Shown here: in pieces, positions 8,204 through 16,908 of the stretch
How positions within the stretch are numbered: position 1 is the first letter of the stretch
Layout: the number at the start of each line of letters is the position of its first letter
Assembly (NCBI RefSeq): GCF_900172215.1
Contig: NZ_FWFP01000003.1
Span: forward strand, 124,001 to 188,000
Origin: Ruegeria meonggei
Lineage (GTDB): Bacteria; Pseudomonadota; Alphaproteobacteria; Rhodobacterales; Rhodobacteraceae
DNA: 64,000 nucleotides
Reading direction: 5' to 3'
Position numbers and translations under genes: made by a program
Notes under the pieces: model-generated
The model's input: only the letters and a program-made list of their open reading frames with translations
Told to the model about the DNA's origin: nothing
Database searches by the model: none

Positions 8204-9238
8204 TTATGACAGCGGTGCACGAAGCTGTTCAATCAGGTTTTCCATGTCCTTTGGCAGATCCGCCTCAAACCTCAGGTTTTCACCTGTCACAGGGTGTTGA
8301 AAGCCAAGAACCGCAGCGTGAAGCGCCTGTCTGGGAAACGACCGGACCGCGTCAGAAGCGTCCGTGTTGAAGGCTTTTGCGGCTAGTTTGCGCTTTCCTC
8401 CATAGACCGGATCGCCCACCAGCCCGTGGCCTGCATGGGCCATGTGAACGCGAATCTGATGGGTGCGCCCGGTCTCCAGCCAGCATTCGATCAGTGTCAC
8501 ACCAGCCGGAGTGCCAAATGTCTCAACCACCCGAGAGCGGGTCACAGCGTGCCGCCCGCCATGAAACAACACAGCCTGTCTCTGTCGGTCGGTCTTGTGG
8601 CGGGCTAACTGTGTAGTCAATCGCATGATATTGCCGGGCTCAAAGCTGACGCCCTTAACCCCGCGCAGACGTGGGTCATTAGCATCGGGCACACCATAAC
8701 AAATCGCCCGATAATAGCGTTCGACACTGTGGGCCTCGAACTGAGCGGCCAATCCGTGATGCGCCGCGTCAGATTTCGCAACAACCAATAATCCGCTTGT
8801 TTCCTTGTCAATACGGTGCACGATCCCCGGGCGTTTGACGCCGCCAACCCCGGACAGGTCATCGCCGCAATGGTGCAGCAGTGCGTTCACAAGCGTCCCG
8901 TTCGGCGATCCGGGCGCCGGATGCACGACCATTCCAGCCGGTTTGTTAATGACGATCAGGTCCGCGTCTTCGTAGACAACCTGCAGCGGAATATCCTCGG
9001 GGCCGATATGGCTGTCTTCGGCTTCGGCCACGGTTACTGTCACCGTTGCACCTTCGACCACTTTGGCCCTGGGATCGCGCAGTTCTGTGCCGTTGATCCG
9101 AACGGCTCCTTCTTCGATCAACCGGGCCAAACGTGTACGAGACAGGCTCTCCTCGGCTGGCACATCCCGCGAAAGCGCCTTATCAAGGCGTGGCGGCGGA
9201 TCGGCCGCAATCTGAAACTCAATCTGACGGGTGCTCAT
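8204..9238 (-). CDS. rluD: Ribosomal large subunit pseudouridine synthase, RluD type
   Basis: A 344-residue enzyme that isomerises uridines in 23S rRNA, in RluD at the helix 69 loop. An S4 RNA-binding domain covers about residues 16-75 (RLDKALS, RTRLARLIEEGAVRING), and the catalytic domain has HRIDKETSG with the nucleophilic aspartate at residue 144. The chosen ATG has a strong GGAAGGGA ribosome binding site and begins with the family-typical STRQIEF; longer upstream reading gives no recognisable sequence. Its start codon shares two bases with the start codon of the divergent DUF6476 gene. RluC-type function is the alternative but the length and N-terminus favour RluD. Confidence 0.92.
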   Translation of the reverse strand: MSTRQIEFQIAADPPPRLDKALSRDVPAEESLSRTRLARLIEEGAVRINGTELRDPRAKVVEGATVTVTVAEAEDSHIGPEDIPLQVVYEDADLIVINKPAGMVVHPAPGSPNGTLVNALLHHCGDDLSGVGGVKRPGIVHRIDKETSGLLVVAKSDAAHHGLAAQFEAHSVERYYRAICYGVPDANDPRLRGVKGVSFEPGNIMRLTTQLARHKTDRQRQAVLFHGGRHAVTRSRVVETFGTPAGVTLIECWLETGRTHQIRVHMAHAGHGLVGDPVYGGKRKLAAKAFNTDASDAVRSFPRQALHAAVLGFQHPVTGENLRFEADLPKDMENLIEQLRAPLS

Positions 9239-9542
9239 GACTGTCCCTTCCGAACCCCAGGAACCGCAGGAAACGCCACAGCTACGCTTGCTGCGGAGAA
9301 TGGTCATGCTGCTGACCGCGGTGATGATTGGCGGGGTTCTAGTGACATTCGCACTGATTGTCATCCGACTATCGGACAGAACCCCCACCCTCCCCGATCA
9401 GGTCGAACTGCCGAACGGCGCAAAAGCCCAGGCTGTCACAATCGGAAGCAATTGGTACGCAGTGGTAACGGACGACAATCGCATTCTAATCTTCGACAAG
9501 ACGACCGGGCGCCAGCGCCAGGAAATCACGGTCGAGCCCTGA
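9237..9542 (+). CDS. DUF6476 family single-pass membrane protein
   Basis: A 101-residue protein with a positively charged stretch (LRLLRRM), one transmembrane helix at about residues 22-46 (LLTAVMIGGVLVTFALIVI) and a C-terminal domain ending in WYAVVTDDNRILIFDKTTG. It matches the small DUF6476 proteins found next to rluD in Rhodobacteraceae; their function is unknown. The ATG at 9237 overlaps the rluD start codon on the other strand. A GTG at 9231 is an alternative start. The promoter would have to lie inside the rluD coding region. Confidence 0.78.
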   Translation: MTVPSEPQEPQETPQLRLLRRMVMLLTAVMIGGVLVTFALIVIRLSDRTPTLPDQVELPNGAKAQAVTIGSNWYAVVTDDNRILIFDKTTGRQRQEITVEP

Positions 9543-9545
9543 TCT

Positions 9546-10529
9546 TTAGGTTTCCAAAGCCATGCGAAACACGATCTCGGACGCCCTGCGCAGGGCATCA
9601 TACTCTTCGGCGGTGTCCCTTCGGAATGCTTGTTCCTCTTCGCTTAGCTCAACCGGAGAGAACAACTGAGGTCGATCCGGGAAGAACTCCTGCTGAAATG
9701 GCGCATCTTCCGCAGTCAAAAACGCATCCAACCAGGCCCGCTCATCCGGTTCGAGAACGTCATGCCGCCGAACCATGACCAGATCATCGACCACACGCCG
9801 CCGCAGGCGTCGGCTTTCTCGCCGACCTATTGCGCGCGAAACGACGCCAAAAGCCTCGCTGGCCGCGCGTGATTGCGACGGGTTCGAAGGGCGATCTATT
9901 GCCCCCCCTTCAGGCAACGGCACACCGACCTGCGCCATGAAATCGTCCACCACATGTCCCCGCACCATCTCAGCGCGCTCGTATAAGGTCGGGATAACCT
10001 GCACGCCGGGAAAGGACTGACGGATTTGCGCCAGCTTTGCCGAAAAACTGTAGCTTTGAGGGTTGGCTTTAATTCTGTCCAACCGATTCCGCACGAAATC
10101 CGATGGGCTGCTGTTCAACCGGCCATTCTTGGCGCGTTGCTTGTAATCCGCTTCAAAAAAGTCTGAATAGCGGCGGCAATAGAAGGTAATCCGCAATTCT
10201 CGCGACGGTATTTCCGTAAAAACCTGAGCCAACTTGGTCAGATCGCAGGAATAGAACATTTCCGATGACACAAGGCAGGTCTGATCGTGATGCGCCTCGT
10301 ATTCGCGGGTCATCATTTCGCGAAACGGGTCCATTGGATGCTGATTCTGGTTGATGTGAAACGCGATGATGTTGTGGCTGATCGCAAGGCGCGTGCTGCC
10401 TTCCAGCCTGCGCCGCCCCGCTTCCATGTAGCGCAATCCGACATCTGCAAGTTGATCTGCATTATTGCGCACGTACCCCTGCAGCGCAGTGGTGCCCGTC
10501 TTGGGCATCCCCATATGCAGCCAAAGCAT
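9546..10529 (-). CDS. Sulfotransferase-like protein (P-loop, PAPS-binding motif)
   Basis: A 327-residue protein that opens with HMGMPKTGTTALQ at residues 5-17, the 5'-phosphosulfate-binding loop of PAPS-dependent sulfotransferases. A strand-helix segment with SSEMFYS and the RITFYCRRYSDFFEADYKQ region (about residues 120-145) fits the 3'-phosphate site, but the rest is divergent. It would transfer sulfate from PAPS to an acceptor, here plausibly a sugar given the glycosyltransferases upstream. It is the last gene of the 15615-9546 minus-strand run, 31 bases after the glycosyltransferase, with GGAGGT before its ATG. Function is inferred from motif and context. Confidence 0.72.
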   Translation of the reverse strand: MLWLHMGMPKTGTTALQGYVRNNADQLADVGLRYMEAGRRRLEGSTRLAISHNIIAFHINQNQHPMDPFREMMTREYEAHHDQTCLVSSEMFYSCDLTKLAQVFTEIPSRELRITFYCRRYSDFFEADYKQRAKNGRLNSSPSDFVRNRLDRIKANPQSYSFSAKLAQIRQSFPGVQVIPTLYERAEMVRGHVVDDFMAQVGVPLPEGGAIDRPSNPSQSRAASEAFGVVSRAIGRRESRRLRRRVVDDLVMVRRHDVLEPDERAWLDAFLTAEDAPFQQEFFPDRPQLFSPVELSEEEQAFRRDTAEEYDALRRASEIVFRMALET

Positions 10530-10560
10530 CAGATACCTCCTGAGTCAGAGCTGGACCCGC

Positions 10561-11559
10561 TCATTCCTGGTGCTGAGCGACAAAGCCGGATGTCATCTGC
10601 TGCATGAGATCCTGCATTTCGGGCTGTTCACGCAGCGCCGCGATATGCTCGCGGTGCAGGTCACAAGACACATGGTGCAGACGCGCCGTTTCCGGGTCTG
10701 ACATCAATTCGTAGAAATGTTCGCGCTTGCGGTCCAGAATAACATCAATTGAGCTGTCCCGTTCAGCGTTCTGGTTCATCATGTTCCAGTATTCCATCCC
10801 GAGGCTTTCCCCAAGATGATGGGCCCGCCCACGCATTTTCTTGACCAGATAACTCTCGCACGATTTCAGCGCGTAATGATTGACCTGCACCAGATCATAT
10901 CCGATGGAATCCCGCGCCGACCGCCAACTGCTGGTGTAGTAGCGTTCCGGCATCTTTTGCGCCGACCCGTTGTACCAATGGCATTCCTCCATCGTCTCGA
11001 CAGTGGGCCGTTTGGGTCGGTGAACGCCCAGCGCATCCCACAGCTGACGTTGGAACATCGTCTTGAAACCCCAAGCCTGCGGAGGGCGGGGTTTCTGTTC
11101 CTGCGCCGCACGCTGAAACTGATCCGACAGGAACCGGTCCTCATACCGGATGACACCTGCATTTCCGAACAGCCTCCACGTCATCGAGATCGTTTTTGCG
11201 TCCGGAATAGCCTCGGTCAGAGCCTGCAGGGTGTGGTCGCCGGTTTTCACATTGATATGCTCGTCGGCGTCAATCACGATGACCCAGTCCTGTGGCCGCG
11301 CAACCTCCATCCGGAGGAACTTTTTGTAGGCGCGCTTTTGCGGGCTGGTCTGGCGGCGCGAGTTGTTGTCGACATGGGTCACGATCCCCCTGTCGTGCAG
11401 CCTCTGCAGCAAGACATCCGTGCCGTCGGTACAATCGTTAGTCATCACGACAATATCGTCGACGCCGATCGCTAGGTTATGCGCCACCCACTCCAGAACA
11501 AAGGGGCCTTCGTTCTTCATCGGGGTAACACTGATGTATCGGGGATCCTGTTCGGTCAT
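10561..11559 (-). CDS. Glycosyltransferase family 2 protein (Glyco_tranf_2_4 type)
   Basis: A 332-residue protein starting with the family signature MKNEGPFVLEWVAHNLA and VVMTNDCTDGTD, then IDADEHI near residue 98 as the metal/nucleotide-sugar binding DxD-like site. It uses an activated sugar to extend a glycan in the cytoplasm. It is related to the protein at 14632-15615: both share the MKNEGP start, the NDC-DGTD motif, a GNxGxxxxEDR segment and HxPK before a conserved tryptophan-rich region, suggesting duplication. A 113-base gap separates it from the upstream TPR gene. Donor and acceptor are unknown. Confidence 0.82.
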   Translation of the reverse strand: MTEQDPRYISVTPMKNEGPFVLEWVAHNLAIGVDDIVVMTNDCTDGTDVLLQRLHDRGIVTHVDNNSRRQTSPQKRAYKKFLRMEVARPQDWVIVIDADEHINVKTGDHTLQALTEAIPDAKTISMTWRLFGNAGVIRYEDRFLSDQFQRAAQEQKPRPPQAWGFKTMFQRQLWDALGVHRPKRPTVETMEECHWYNGSAQKMPERYYTSSWRSARDSIGYDLVQVNHYALKSCESYLVKKMRGRAHHLGESLGMEYWNMMNQNAERDSSIDVILDRKREHFYELMSDPETARLHHVSCDLHREHIAALREQPEMQDLMQQMTSGFVAQHQE

Positions 11560-11672
11560 GACTGACTGCCCTGTCGGTTTATTGTTGGCCCGAGGTTACC
11601 AAAAACGGCATCCGGGCTTTGAAAGCAAACTAAGTGTTTTTGATTGCGTGACCAAGGGAAAATCAAACACAC

Positions 11673-13688
11673 TTACCCACCAGCTCGTTTTAGTTGATTG
11701 GAAAACTTCTTGAGGGTCGGGCAAAGAACATGAGCCTGTCTGAGGTACTTACGCGCCTCTTTCTTGTCACCACGCTGAAGAAGTATTCGCCCGGCTTCAC
11801 CTTGTATAAGTGCCGTGTTTTCGTCTAACTCCGCCGCTTGAATGATCTGGTTTTGACCTTGCTCAACAGCGCCATTCCTTTCCAGGTACTGCCCCATAGC
11901 GAAGATCAGAAAGGGGTTTCCCGGATCACAGGCCAGAGCATCCGCCATGACCAAACGACCATTCGCAAAATCTCCATCCATTTCATAGTAGTCTGCAAGC
12001 CGTTTAAAATAGAACGCGCTATCGGGAAAAACCCGCACCGTTCTTCGTGCATCATCAATTGCAGCAGACAAAGGTTTTTCACCTAAACGAACTTCAAGAA
12101 GTGTACGCAGACTCTGGTAGCCAGGTTCTTCTGCCGACAACCGGGCTTCCGGAGGAAGCTGTGTCGAGTTTTTTAAACCCTCAAAAATCAAGCTCAGACG
12201 CGTGCTGTTCGACACGAGGCGACGCGCACGTTGGTCAATGGCGAGTTGAGACCAATCCAACAAAATCAGATCCAAATTGCATGGCAAACGGCCCAACACT
12301 TTCCGTTGCGCGACATGAGCATTGTAGTTGAACCATGGACGCCTGATTGCCCTTAAAACGACCCAATCCATCGGAGGCATCGCCCGATGGGCAATCTGAT
12401 CGCGATACACCAACCTCGACCCGAATATTGTAACGTCCGGCCGCATGGGCTTAGCCCAAAATGCGCGACTAAAAGACAGGGCAGCTTTCCACCGCTTTTT
12501 TTGACCTCCGAAAATCGCAGCCTGCAAAGCGGTGGCAACGGCATGATCCTCTGGCCAAAGGCCAGAATGCGCCAGCGCTTGTTCCGTCAGTTCCAGTGCT
12601 TCGGGCCACTTTTTCAAGTAGAACAAGTTCAGTGCCTGCAAAAGCGGCAGGAACGCATTGTCTGCCTTTGCTTCCAGAAGTGGCTCGACCAGTTTCCTGG
12701 CTTCTTCAGCGCGATCACCACCGTCAAGGCCATGCAATACAAAGGATGCCTTCGCGTAAACATGCGCAGCTTCGGAAGGATTCAAGAAACCACTTGGTCC
12801 GCCACGGAGTCGGTCAATCATTTGTTCGTTCGATTGTTTGATTTCATCCTCGGACAGAACATCCCGAAATACTTTGCGCTGCTGCCCCGAAATCCGGGCA
12901 GCCGCCATTGAAAACGCAGAGATAAACGGCGCGATCACGAGATCCGCTCGTGACATCGTATACAATTCGAGAAAGTCTCGCTGAGCCCGGGTCATGCCGG
13001 AAACGTCGGCAATGTCGCCCATTCCCAACAAGTTGGGGAACCGCGACTGAAAGCGCGCGATCAGTTCGGGTTGATCCGAAAACATAATGGCCGTTTGCCC
13101 GGCGGTTTTTTCAAGATGTGCCTCATACAGCTCTTCCGGCTCGATCTTGGCAGGCCAAGTCGTGTGCTTCCAGGGCAACCCGTTCAGGATATCGCCCCGC
13201 CGTATGTGATAGGCCGACACCCCCTGCCCCGACAGTTTGGCATCCGCTCGGTCCATGATGGCGCGGATTTCCTCTGTAAAGCCAATTCGGTAGATAAACT
13301 CGCGATACCTTGGACGGATCGTTTCGATATCCTCCCATGGAAAGGCAAACACCTCGAATCCCTCTTCGACCAGAACGGACCGGCCAGAGTTCAGATGTGC
13401 GATCAGACGGTCCGGAGACTTGTCGTTCTGAAACTTCCAGATCGGCAGGGCCTGCTTTGACAGCGCATCGAAATCCTTGGTGCTGAGGAAATAGGCGTCC
13501 ATCCAGTCTTTCGTGAACAGATCCTGCGGTTGGTCCAGTTCCGGCGCGTCGGCTCCTTGCGGGAACCAGTTCACCCGGTAATCGGTATCAAAATCCTCGG
13601 CCAGGCGGATGCAGGTCAGCATCATCAGCAATCGTGCGCCCATGCGATCCTTGCGCTGGCCGATGAACACACCTTTGGGTGGGGTCAT
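11673..13688 (-). CDS. HIRRGD-motif (fucosyltransferase-like) protein with C-terminal TPR domain
   Basis: A 671-residue two-part protein. Residues 1-270 contain GQRKDRMGARLLMMLTCIRL near the start and AYHIRRGDILNG near residue 155, the GDP-binding motif of GT11/GT23-type fucosyltransferases, followed by FSDQPELIARF and DLVIAPFISAFSMAA in the expected order. Residues 310-671 are helical repeats of TPR type (DNAFLPLLQALNLFYLKKW, GNPFLIFAMGQYLERNG). No membrane segment is evident. It overlaps the previous gene by ATGA at 13685-13688, so translation is coupled. By direct count one 60-base line in the TPR part (12001-12060) is 45% GC against 62% at 13201-13260, hinting at a composite origin. The sugar donor is inference. 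Confidence 0.7.
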   Translation of the reverse strand: MTPPKGVFIGQRKDRMGARLLMMLTCIRLAEDFDTDYRVNWFPQGADAPELDQPQDLFTKDWMDAYFLSTKDFDALSKQALPIWKFQNDKSPDRLIAHLNSGRSVLVEEGFEVFAFPWEDIETIRPRYREFIYRIGFTEEIRAIMDRADAKLSGQGVSAYHIRRGDILNGLPWKHTTWPAKIEPEELYEAHLEKTAGQTAIMFSDQPELIARFQSRFPNLLGMGDIADVSGMTRAQRDFLELYTMSRADLVIAPFISAFSMAAARISGQQRKVFRDVLSEDEIKQSNEQMIDRLRGGPSGFLNPSEAAHVYAKASFVLHGLDGGDRAEEARKLVEPLLEAKADNAFLPLLQALNLFYLKKWPEALELTEQALAHSGLWPEDHAVATALQAAIFGGQKKRWKAALSFSRAFWAKPMRPDVTIFGSRLVYRDQIAHRAMPPMDWVVLRAIRRPWFNYNAHVAQRKVLGRLPCNLDLILLDWSQLAIDQRARRLVSNSTRLSLIFEGLKNSTQLPPEARLSAEEPGYQSLRTLLEVRLGEKPLSAAIDDARRTVRVFPDSAFYFKRLADYYEMDGDFANGRLVMADALACDPGNPFLIFAMGQYLERNGAVEQGQNQIIQAAELDENTALIQGEAGRILLQRGDKKEARKYLRQAHVLCPTLKKFSNQLKRAGG

Positions 13689-14626
13689 GAGGACCCCTCG
13701 ACCTCGGCCATTGCAGCGCGTCGCAGAACCCGGAACCGTCGGCGCGCCTGCTGTACCAGTTTTGGATGGCGGTCTTCCGCAAAACCTTCGATCCCGCGCA
13801 TGACCATGGGCAATTGACGGCGGGCCCGCATCATTTGGTAATACTCGATGGGCGCTAGCGTCCCATCCATCGCCTTCAGCATGACCGGCTTTAGAATATC
13901 CAGCTTACGCAGCATCGGCGCTGCAAAGTGGTTCGCAAACCATGTCTTGAGCAGCAGCACATTCTCTCCGCTCAGCCGCTGAACCTGTTGGCGATCAAGG
14001 TCAAAGAATGGATCATAGAAGACGTAGACTTTGCCCGCTGTCCGTACCGTCTGGGCCGCATCCCCCAAAGGTAGATCCCAATCCTGAACCTGACCAAAGC
14101 GATATCGGGTCTCCCACGGCACCAGACGCGCATCCAGCGTGGTTTGCGGATTGAAGGCAATCACATGCGAACCGGGAACCAGGCCAGAAAAAGTCAGCGC
14201 CCCAAAGCCGCCCATTGAGGCACCGGCGAACACCACACGGTCATATTTGTCAAAGAATCCTTCGGCAGCGCGATCCTGAAAATACGAAATGATCTCGGGG
14301 TCGCGATACCACGCCTTGGTCCTCGCAAAGACCCCCATATGCGACCAGCCTGCATCCCGGAAAAACTTCCACCCCCAGGGTTCGCGCGCAAAGGACAGGT
14401 CATTGGCGTTGGCGATATTGTCGAAGCTGACAACCAGTTGCGACGCCGAGCGCTGATGGAACAGCACCGAATGACGTTCAAGCTTTTGCAGGTATCCGGC
14501 ACCGTCGCCGCCGGGGTAAAGCTCGACAAACCACGGCGGTGCGGGGTCGGTCAAAATCCGTTCATACCCGGTCTTGCGATCGGGGTGTTCGGGTTTCAAC
14601 TGCTCTTTTGAAAGGTCGTCTGCCAT
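13685..14626 (-). CDS. Alpha/beta-hydrolase-like protein of the glycan cluster
   Basis: A 313-residue protein with GASMGGFGAL near residue 140, a nucleophile-elbow GxSxGG motif, preceded by YDRVVFAG, as in alpha/beta hydrolases. The remainder (RFGQVQDWDLPLGDAAQ, YVFYDPFFDLDRQQV) fits a Rossmann-like hydrolase core, with HF in FANHFAAP a candidate for the catalytic histidine. It may add or remove an acyl group on the glycan made by the neighbouring enzymes, but this is inferred from location. It overlaps the next gene by four bases and lies 5 bases after the family-2 glycosyltransferase. The ATG was preferred to a longer form because upstream codons lie inside that gene. Confidence 0.65.
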   Translation of the reverse strand: MADDLSKEQLKPEHPDRKTGYERILTDPAPPWFVELYPGGDGAGYLQKLERHSVLFHQRSASQLVVSFDNIANANDLSFAREPWGWKFFRDAGWSHMGVFARTKAWYRDPEIISYFQDRAAEGFFDKYDRVVFAGASMGGFGALTFSGLVPGSHVIAFNPQTTLDARLVPWETRYRFGQVQDWDLPLGDAAQTVRTAGKVYVFYDPFFDLDRQQVQRLSGENVLLLKTWFANHFAAPMLRKLDILKPVMLKAMDGTLAPIEYYQMMRARRQLPMVMRGIEGFAEDRHPKLVQQARRRFRVLRRAAMAEVEGSS

Positions 14627-14631
14627 GGTTC

Positions 14632-15615
14632 TCAAACAAGATTGTCCACCAGCCACACCCGAAAGTCCACCCAGTCCGGGCGCATCTTGATCTCGGCGAT
14701 CTTGGCACGGTGCCAGTCGCAAGCCTGGGTGTGGAGCGGCCCTAGAACCTCATCCGCTTTCAACTCATCCAACAGCGGGGCCGCGCGCCGGGCGGTGGGC
14801 AGGATAGTTTGATCAGTTTCTTTGTTGGCATTCATGTCCTGCCAGTATGACTGCCCCTGATCCACCTTGATGTGATTTGTCCGCCCCCGGTCGCGTTTGA
14901 TCAGAAAGCCATCCAGCGACCGCACCGAGTAGTGATGCAAACGACCAAGCGAATGATCAAACCCGCGCCAGGCCCGCCAGCCGACCTTTTCGCTTGGAAA
15001 CAGCTTGCCGCCGGCATCCGACCAGGCAATCTCGGCCTCTTTCCCCTCTTCCACGCCTTTGGGGCGATGGGGGCCAAATCGGGTGAACTTGCCATTGTTG
15101 CGAAACAGTGTCTTCAGACCCGAGGCCCGGCTGGAATGATAGGGAAATTCCTGATCCCCCATCGAAAACGTTTCGGTCACTGGCCTGTCTTCAAAGCTGA
15201 GGTTGCCCGAACTGCCAAACAGTTTCCACGCAAACGAGATTGCGTCAACCGGCTGTCCGGCGCGATGTTCGACCTCGGTAATCAACGCGTCAAAGCTGTT
15301 ATCCCCGTGACGGATGTTCCAAAACTCGTCCACATCCAGACAAAGCAGCCAATCGGCCGCTTTGACCTTTGCTTGCCGCCGCGCGCGTCGCAGCATCTGA
15401 TGCTGTGGATTGCCGCCCTCTTTCACCTCGTTTGGCACATGGGTGGCGATCCCCAGTTCTTGCAGCCTGCGCGCGATATCATCCGTGCCGTCTTCACAGT
15501 CGTTGGTGAAAATCACAAAGTGATCAATCCCCAGCGCCTTATGGAACGCGACCCATTCCAGCATATAGGGGCCTTCGTTCTTCATCGTCGTGAATACGGT
15601 AATGGCCTGAGACAT
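14632..15615 (-). CDS. Glycosyltransferase family 2 protein (Glyco_tranf_2_4 type)
   Basis: A 327-residue protein, first gene of the five-gene minus-strand glycan cluster. It has TTMKNEGPYMLEWVAFHKA, VIFTNDCEDGTDD and CLDVDEFW (DxD site near residue 95), then SFAWKLFGSSGN. A GAGGAAGG ribosome binding site precedes the ATG. It is a diverged relative of 10561-11559, so the cluster contains two similar transferases that may add successive sugars. About 150 non-coding bases separate it from the attachment repeat of the neighbouring element, where the operon promoter should lie. Specific sugar is unknown. Confidence 0.82.
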   Translation of the reverse strand: MSQAITVFTTMKNEGPYMLEWVAFHKALGIDHFVIFTNDCEDGTDDIARRLQELGIATHVPNEVKEGGNPQHQMLRRARRQAKVKAADWLLCLDVDEFWNIRHGDNSFDALITEVEHRAGQPVDAISFAWKLFGSSGNLSFEDRPVTETFSMGDQEFPYHSSRASGLKTLFRNNGKFTRFGPHRPKGVEEGKEAEIAWSDAGGKLFPSEKVGWRAWRGFDHSLGRLHHYSVRSLDGFLIKRDRGRTNHIKVDQGQSYWQDMNANKETDQTILPTARRAAPLLDELKADEVLGPLHTQACDWHRAKIAEIKMRPDWVDFRVWLVDNLV

Positions 15616-15763
15616 TAAGACCTTCCTCAGTTGCGTTGACCATCGTCATACACAACCCCGCGGGCACGGGCGAGACTGGAAATCCACATATCAATAATCC
15701 CCGGTAAACTGGTGCAACCCTACACTTCGAGAGAACAGCCGTTTTGCAATAGTGGGAATAGTT

Positions 15764-15779
15764 TGGTGCGGTCGAGAAG
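15764..15779. repeat. Left attachment-site repeat (attL) of the tRNA-Leu element
   Basis: The 16 bases TGGTGCGGTCGAGAAG are identical, in the same orientation, to 25425-25440, which form the 3' end of tRNA-Leu. The flanking sequence then differs and no tRNA body follows here. Confidence 0.88.
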
Positions 15780-16008
15780 CATCTAGAACAATCGAACTAG
15801 CGCCGACAACCCCTTATTTTTATGGGCAAAGCGCCCTAGGGCAGACTTCAGGTTTCCCCAAATGTGTGCTGCCCCAAGGCGTATTGTGTGCTGTCGTGCC
15901 TGTCAAGTCACCCATAGGGAACGGTAGTAGGTCACAACCGCATTGCAGCCCCGAAACACTCAACCTAATGTAAAGCGATAGCATCTAACTACTACCAAAA
16001 GCATTTCA

Positions 16009-16908
16009 ATGTCTTACCAGTATATTCTCTACGTCGATGAAGCAGGCGACGATAAAGCACATGACCTGAAACCACATAACCCAGACGGCAACTCAGAGTG
16101 GCTCTGCTTGGGTGGGTACGTTGTGCGCAAAAGCGTGGAGGCTGAGCTAGAGGAAAGAAGGAACGCGCTTCTCAGAGAGATCGGAGGGCAAGACGGGGGC
16201 GTCCTCCACTACCGGAACTACAAGCCACGCAACCGCATAAAAGTCTGCAAGAAATTGGCGACGTATCGTGCAAGAGCTTTTGTCGTATGTTCTTTCAAGG
16301 AGACCATGATTGGACACTCCAATCCCCGCGCAGCTACAGCGGGGGGTGATGAGCGCCAAATCCTTTATAACTTTGTGACCCGATTACTTCTCGAAAGAGT
16401 GACCGAGTTTGTTCACAACGACGCGTTGAAGCAGGGTCACAAAGACCCTGTGTTGAAGATCATAATGGCTAGCCGAAAGGGGCATCATTTTGGTCACTTC
16501 AAAGAGTATGTTCAGACGCTGCTGGAACAAGCCAAGGAAGGCACGACTTACTTGGATACCCGCGAGATCAAGCATGAAGTACTACGGTACGACCAAATTG
16601 AGCGCGCCCCGGCTTCCACGCTTCCCGGCCTCCAACTTGCCGACACCGTAGTTAGCGCGACTTTTCAATCAATCGAACGGTCGTCCCCACATTATTCAGA
16701 CCACCCTGCCCTCCACTTGGAAAACATCGTCGCAAAAAAGAAGCACAGCCCGTGGTTCCCAAGCAAGGCGTCCAATGTGGGAATGACGTTGTATAAGGCC
16801 GCTCAGTTGGTAGATACGCTTTCAGAAGAGCAGTGGAGTTTTTTTGAGACATTCGGCTACGACCGCGCTTTTTTGAAGAAGCTCAGTGAGAAGAAGAAGG
16901 CAAAGTAA
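16009..16908 (+). CDS. DUF3800 domain protein
   Basis: A 299-residue protein beginning ILYVDEAGDD (residues 6-15), the first acidic motif of DUF3800, a family thought to have an RNase H-like fold. Later conserved positions are visible in LKIIMASRKGHHFGHF (about 148-163), YDQIERAPASTLPGLQLADTV (the IQLAD-type motif near 215) and a charged C-terminus. DUF3800 genes are frequent on islands and near restriction systems; no activity is established. It is the first gene inside the left attachment site, 229 bases in. The acidic residues D10, E11 and the later LAD aspartate could form a metal site, which is inference. Confidence 0.82.
   Translation: MSYQYILYVDEAGDDKAHDLKPHNPDGNSEWLCLGGYVVRKSVEAELEERRNALLREIGGQDGGVLHYRNYKPRNRIKVCKKLATYRARAFVVCSFKETMIGHSNPRAATAGGDERQILYNFVTRLLLERVTEFVHNDALKQGHKDPVLKIIMASRKGHHFGHFKEYVQTLLEQAKEGTTYLDTREIKHEVLRYDQIERAPASTLPGLQLADTVVSATFQSIERSSPHYSDHPALHLENIVAKKKHSPWFPSKASNVGMTLYKAAQLVDTLSEEQWSFFETFGYDRAFLKKLSEKKKAK

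Noticed and set aside
15752-15973. Open frame crossing the left attachment repeat
   Set aside because: It spans attL, has no recognisable product or ribosome binding site, and would be a chance frame created by integration.
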